Of a DNA stretch of 64,000 nucleotides, positions 58,294 through 64,000 are shown one piece after another; the stretch's first letter is position 1, and every line of letters begins with the position of its first letter. A program made the translations under genes and the position numbers. This DNA comes from Bacillus sp. FJAT-28004 (GTDB taxonomy: Bacteria > Bacillota > Bacilli > Paenibacillales > Paenibacillaceae). Below the pieces are notes generated by a model. It ran no database searches. It saw only the letters and a program-made list of their open reading frames with translations, and was not told where the DNA came from. Location: the NCBI RefSeq assembly GCF_001280845.1, contig NZ_LGHP01000001.1, positions 4,137,093-4,201,092 on the forward strand, given 5' to 3'.

Positions 58294-59322
58294 GTGATCT
58301 GGATGGAAAATGTCAGCAAAACGTATCAACAAGGCAAGCAGAACGTCCATGCGGTAAAGGACGCGAATCTGCACATTCACAAAGGAGAAATTTTCGGCAT
58401 TATAGGCTACAGCGGAGCAGGAAAGAGTACGCTTCTGCGCTGCATTAACTTTTTGGAGCGGCCAACAGCTGGCAGCGTTCGTGTAAAAGATACGGAGCTG
58501 GCATTGCTCAGCGAGCAGCAGCTTCGCATCATGCGGCGGAAGATCGGTATGATTTTTCAAAATTTCAATTTGCTAATGTCGAGTACGGTCTATCAAAATA
58601 TAGCATCGCCGCTCATGCTTACAGGTGCTCCAAAAAAACAAATCGAAGCAAGGGTAAACGAGCTGCTCTCGCTCGTAGGGCTTTCGGATAAAAGCGATAT
58701 ATACCCCGCTCAATTGTCTGGAGGACAGAAGCAGCGTGTCGCGATTGCAAGGGCGCTTGCCAATGAACCGGAAATTTTGTTATGCGACGAGGCGACGTCG
58801 GCGCTTGATCCACAAACGACCGATTCAATCTTGAACTTGCTGCTAGACATTCATCGTTCCTACGGGATTACGATTGTACTTATTACACACGAGATGTATG
58901 TCGTAAAAAAAATATGCGATCGAGTAGCCGTCATGGAGGACGGCGTCATCGTGGAGCAAGGTTCCGTTCTTGAGTTGTTCACCAATCCGCAGACGGATAC
59001 GACCAGAAAATTCACGAAAAGTGTGTTTGATGTGGATTTGCCGCAAGAGCTGCTGCACAAAGCTAACCTTCCAGCAGTGCCGAGACATCTGCTGCGCATT
59101 TCATTCATTGGCGAGACGGTAAGCGAGCCCATATTAGCTGATTTGACGCTGCGCTATCAGCTGCGGCCAAGCATTTTGTACGGAAATATAACAAAAATTA
59201 AAGACACCGTGTTTGGCTTCCTCCTGATTAGTCTGCCGGGTGAATCAGCTGCCATAGAAGAAGGAATTGCGTATATGGTACAAAGCGGCATGCAGGTGGA
59301 GGTGCTTGAGCATGCTGGATAG
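58294..59322 (+). CDS. metN: Methionine ABC transporter ATP-binding protein
   Basis: A 342-residue ATPase. Walker A is GYSGAGKST, Q-loop in MIFQNFNLL, signature LSGGQKQRVAIARAL, Walker B LLCDEATSALDP, H-loop ITHEMYVV. The C-terminal NIL domain (about 250-340, ILRISFIGETVSEPILADL as core) is the regulatory methionine-binding ACT-like domain that inhibits transport when cytoplasmic methionine is high. GTG start at 58294 behind GGGAG. Its end overlaps metI by 11 bases. Confidence 0.95.
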   Translation: MIWMENVSKTYQQGKQNVHAVKDANLHIHKGEIFGIIGYSGAGKSTLLRCINFLERPTAGSVRVKDTELALLSEQQLRIMRRKIGMIFQNFNLLMSSTVYQNIASPLMLTGAPKKQIEARVNELLSLVGLSDKSDIYPAQLSGGQKQRVAIARALANEPEILLCDEATSALDPQTTDSILNLLLDIHRSYGITIVLITHEMYVVKKICDRVAVMEDGVIVEQGSVLELFTNPQTDTTRKFTKSVFDVDLPQELLHKANLPAVPRHLLRISFIGETVSEPILADLTLRYQLRPSILYGNITKIKDTVFGFLLISLPGESAAIEEGIAYMVQSGMQVEVLEHAG

Positions 59323-59986
59323 TTTCTTCGAGAGCCTTGCCCGCAACCATGACCTTTATACGGAGGCGCTGGGCGAAACGGCGGCTATGGTCGTCTATTC
59401 ATTATTTTTCTCGACGATGATTGGCCTGTTTCTGGGCATCTGCCTACTCGTGCTGCGTCCAAATCATATTTATGAGAACAAATTGTTATATCATCTGTTA
59501 AACGCAGTCATCAACGTATTGCGTTCGGTCCCGTTCATCATTATTTTAATTGCGATCATTCCGATTACGAAGTGGATTGTGCATACGACAATCGGAGTGA
59601 AAGGGGCGATCGTGCCGCTTGTATTTTATACCGCTCCCTATATTGCAAGACTCATTGAATCGGCTTTGCTGGAGGTCAATCCCGGTGTAATCGAAGCCTT
59701 TCAAGCGATGGGAGCCTCGCGGCGGCAAATCATTTGGCGGGTCATTTTGAAGGAGGCGAGACCAGGGGTCGTGCTTGGCCTAACCATCGCAACTATTGGA
59801 TTAATTGGCGCTACGGCGATGGCAGGAGTACTCGGAGCAGGCGGTCTTGGCGATGTCGCGATTCGTTATGGCTACCAGCGCTGGGAGCCCGACGTTATGT
59901 ACGTATGTGTTATTATTCTTATTTTACTCGTACAGCTGATGCAATCCGCGGGCAGCCGAATATCGAAGAAGCTGCGTAAACATTAA
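59312..59986 (+). CDS. metI: Methionine ABC transporter permease
   Basis: A 224-residue membrane protein with five hydrophobic segments and the MetI-type EAA loop VIEAFQAMGASRRQIIWRVI, ending in the family segment YGYQRWEPDVMYVCVIILI. GGAGGTG at 59298-59304 sets ATG 59312, inside the end of metN; the longer frame is not supported. It forms the channel dimer with MetN. A 175-base gap follows before mccA, with small stems and no strong terminator. Confidence 0.93.
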   Translation: MLDSFFESLARNHDLYTEALGETAAMVVYSLFFSTMIGLFLGICLLVLRPNHIYENKLLYHLLNAVINVLRSVPFIIILIAIIPITKWIVHTTIGVKGAIVPLVFYTAPYIARLIESALLEVNPGVIEAFQAMGASRRQIIWRVILKEARPGVVLGLTIATIGLIGATAMAGVLGAGGLGDVAIRYGYQRWEPDVMYVCVIILILLVQLMQSAGSRISKKLRKH

Positions 59987-60161
59987 CAGAATCCTACCAT
60001 GGCTTGAACAGACGACGAAACGCGCGATCGGGTGGGGACCCACTCCTTAAAGTAGGCTTAAGGGGCATAAACACATAGAGAAGCAGTTTCATATGATGAA
60101 GGGTATAGTCCCATTAAAGGATGCGCGTAGAAGGAAATAGGAGTCGTGGGAGGGATTGCAA

Positions 60162-62223
<2,062 letters not shown>

Positions 62224-62309
62224 AAAAGTAGGCCAATGCAACTTATTTCAACCTGCGTTCGTTAGTTTGGATGTAAACCAAATGACTAACAACAAAGGAT
62301 GGTAGACAA

Positions 62310-63437
62310 ATGGCCTTTAAACAATTGTTAAATAAAAACCTCATGATAGCATCCCTTTCGACCGCTTTATTTCTTAGTGCAGCAGCCAGCGGAGCAACCG
62401 CTTATGGTGCTTCAGCCGTTTCGTCTGTTCCACTTCAATTCCAAATAGGCAGCACCAAATCGATCGATTATCGTGGTGAGCATAAGCTCGCGGCGGCGCC
62501 CTATTTACAGAACGGCATTGCCATGGTTCCTGTCAGAGCACTGGCTGAGGGATTGCAAGCATACATTTACTTGGATGCGGCAACGAAAAAAATCACTTTA
62601 AGTCGAGATGGACTTACAGTGACCCTGACTCAGAATAGCGACGCGGTAGTTGGAAGTTTCATTAAGAACGTGAAGCTGCCTACAAAAGTTGTAGTTGTTA
62701 AAGGCACGACCTTCGTTCCAGCAAAAATTGTAGCACAGCTGCTAGGAGTAAAAACGAGCTGGGACGCAAAGCAGAAAAAGGTTTCCATGCAAGCGAGTGA
62801 GGCTGCGCTATCGCGCCATTATAATTTTGACCAAGGCGAGGAAGGCTGGAAGGGTGCCTTTGCCGATCTGCCAGTAGACTACAATCCGGATATTTACGAG
62901 CTGCAATACGCAAGAGAGCTGCTTCCGGTTGCGAATAACAAGACCAACTACGCACTGAAACTTAACGGGATGAATCGCAGTGATGATTTGTTCATGTTCG
63001 CGACTAAGAAGATCGAAGGTCTGAAACCTAATACGGTATATCAAGCATCGCTTTCCTTTAAGCTGTATACAGACCAAGCAGGCGGCATGATGGGGGTTGG
63101 CGGAGCTCCTGGAGAGGCAGTCAGCATTAAAGCAGGGTTTGTAAGCAAGGAGCCGCAGGCTATAAAGGTTGATAGTGGTGGTGATCATTATTATCGAATG
63201 AACTTGGATAAAGGCAATCAGAAGACCGAAGGAAAAGATATGAAGATCGTTGGAAACATGGTGCAGCCAGATGATTCGCTGAAAGGGTTTCAGCCCGTCG
63301 CCATGGACTATGAGGCAACGCTGCAATCCAATGAGAAGGGTGAGCTTTATGTTATCGTAGGAAGCGACTCTGGATATGAGGGTCTAACTACTTTGTATCT
63401 CGATGATATGAAGATTGATCTTTTGCCAAAGGGCTAA
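62310..63437 (+). CDS. Secreted protein with copper-amine-oxidase-like stalk domain
   Basis: A 375-residue exported protein: signal peptide (about 1-36, ending ASGATAYGASA), then a stalk domain typical of Paenibacillus surface proteins (about 45-155, with GIAMVPVRALAEGL and FVPAKIVAQLLGVKTSW). A C-terminal domain of about 200 residues follows that has a carbohydrate-binding jelly-roll flavour (YNFDQGEEGWKGAFADLPVD, NTVYQASLSFKLYTD, LTTLYLDDMKIDLL). No catalytic residues recognised. It probably sits in the cell wall or medium and binds a glycan or wall component. A strong terminator follows. Confidence 0.75.
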   Translation: MAFKQLLNKNLMIASLSTALFLSAAASGATAYGASAVSSVPLQFQIGSTKSIDYRGEHKLAAAPYLQNGIAMVPVRALAEGLQAYIYLDAATKKITLSRDGLTVTLTQNSDAVVGSFIKNVKLPTKVVVVKGTTFVPAKIVAQLLGVKTSWDAKQKKVSMQASEAALSRHYNFDQGEEGWKGAFADLPVDYNPDIYELQYARELLPVANNKTNYALKLNGMNRSDDLFMFATKKIEGLKPNTVYQASLSFKLYTDQAGGMMGVGGAPGEAVSIKAGFVSKEPQAIKVDSGGDHYYRMNLDKGNQKTEGKDMKIVGNMVQPDDSLKGFQPVAMDYEATLQSNEKGELYVIVGSDSGYEGLTTLYLDDMKIDLLPKG

Positions 63438-63454
63438 TAATAACATAAAAAAAT

Positions 63455-63499
63455 AAGCGATTCCTTAACGGTTCTCCACTGTTAAGCATCGCTTTTTTT
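63455..63499 (+). terminator. Intrinsic terminator after the stalk-domain gene
   Basis: AAGCGAT (63455-63461) pairs with ATCGCTT (63488-63494); an inner CTTAAC/GTTAAG stem extends it, and a seven-base T run follows. Confidence 0.88.
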
Positions 63500-63697
63500 A
63501 TTTTTGATATGGTTTGGTACAATTTACGAATCAGGAATGTCGCTTTTTGGGATATCAACTCTGATTTTGATGATTATTGTAGATAATAAGTGATTTTTAA
63601 TAAATATAGGAAGGAATACGAGAGGTTAAACTAGAATATTGGATATTGTCCAACAAATTGGAAGCTAGCCGTCCTGGAAAGGTTATTGGTATACCAT

Positions 63698-64000
63698 ATG
63701 ATAAATAACGATGTAATCATAGAATCACATAAACAATGCAAACTGCAAGGACTTAATCCCGATGAACTGCCTGTATTTACACAGCGTTTTTCGGATTCGG
63801 AGCTTAAAGCTCAGCGAGTCCGTTATAAGGAAATCATTGAAGTTATCAGTGTGTTTGTTGAAAAGTTTTTATCGACCGTTGCAGATGATCCTTTTTTTCT
63901 TGCCATATCAGACAATGAGGGTTACATTCTTGAATTCAGAGGCAACGCCTCTATTATTAATCAGGTGCGCCAGCTAGGTGTTGTTGAAGGCGTGCGATAC
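63698..64000 (+). CDS. GAF-type sensory protein, likely sigma-54-dependent (AcoR-like) regulator, N-terminal part
   Basis: 101 codons are present before the right edge cuts the gene. The N-terminus has SHKQCKLQGLNPDELPVF, then a helix (RYKEIIEVISVFVEKFLSTV) and the segment FLAISDNEGYILEFRGN...QLGVVEGVRY. This pattern opens AcoR-type activators, where a GAF domain is followed by an AAA+ and Fis domain. Those later domains lie outside the window, so a sensor kinase or other GAF protein is possible. ATG 63698 has only a weak, distant AAAGG site, so the start is uncertain. Confidence 0.6.
   Translation, partial: MINNDVIIESHKQCKLQGLNPDELPVFTQRFSDSELKAQRVRYKEIIEVISVFVEKFLSTVADDPFFLAISDNEGYILEFRGNASIINQVRQLGVVEGVRY

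Noticed and set aside
57877..58560. 227-codon open frame on the minus strand over metQ and metN
   Set aside because: Antisense to two well-supported genes and covers the hairpin between them.
62808..63326. 172-codon open frame on the minus strand within the stalk-domain gene
   Set aside because: Antisense shadow of a gene with signal peptide and recognisable domain.

Overview
The window looks like a chromosome segment of a spore-forming Bacillota, most likely Paenibacillus or a close relative. This rests on several features: paired YesM/YesN-type two-component systems beside CUT1 sugar transporters without their own ATPase, a gerA-type germination operon, a T-box before thrS, TTG/GTG starts with strong GGAGG sites, and U-tailed hairpin terminators. 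I see no tRNA or rRNA genes, insertion sequences, CRISPR arrays or phage genes. Apart from the two window edges, every gene appears intact.

Layout. 1-818: end of an ABC exporter (ATPase tail and ABC-2 permease). 1022-10149: first carbohydrate-uptake locus (response regulator, histidine kinase, membrane-anchored sugar-sensor protein, two lipoprotein solute-binding proteins, two permeases). 10365-23248: second, larger locus (histidine kinase, response regulator, solute-binding lipoprotein, two permeases, then a PhyH-type Fe(II)/2-oxoglutarate oxygenase, a Gfo/Idh/MocA oxidoreductase, an NAD-dependent epimerase-like protein, a xylose-isomerase-like TIM-barrel protein and a GH3 glycosidase). 23430-30788: CopD-like membrane protein, NodB deacetylase with MFS transporter, udk (minus), aldo/keto reductase, and a YcgR/YcgQ-type pair. 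30929-36798 (minus): hflX with a regulatory leader, and a SNF2 helicase with an upstream partner. 36992-41857: thioredoxin-like protein, small HTH protein, germinant-receptor operon with a two-TM fourth subunit. 42071-51355: mixed genes (small ORFs, second deacetylase, serine hydrolase, CDF transporter, acetamidase-like protein, MerR plus MFS drug-efflux pair). 51399-53930 (minus): two small proteins and a divergent pyruvate kinase. 54036-57123: AraC regulator and T-box-controlled thrS. 57394-62223: methionine/cysteine module metQ-metN-metI-mccA-mccB. 62310-64000: stalk-domain secreted protein and the start of a GAF-type regulator.

How the genes work together. The first 23 kb is a sense-import-degrade region: each kinase/regulator pair probably senses an oligosaccharide and switches on the neighbouring transporter. 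The second locus also carries the enzymes to process the imported sugar. Strong hairpins after each transporter-linked binding-protein gene, and after metQ, should leave binding-protein mRNA in excess. The metNIQ-mccAB block couples methionine import to its conversion to cysteine.

Most interesting observation: a complete antibiotic-type attenuator before hflX (32200-32606, minus strand). It has a promoter, a 13-codon leader ORF with a strong Shine-Dalgarno and an Arg-Val-Arg motif, a 13-nt segment perfectly complementary to one arm of the terminator, and an intrinsic terminator. It resembles the regulation known for Listeria hflXr. Other points: the oxygenase inside a glycan operon, a nested hairpin before metQ that is not an S-box or T-box, a pyruvate kinase with an altered K+ site, and an apparent CTG start for mccB.
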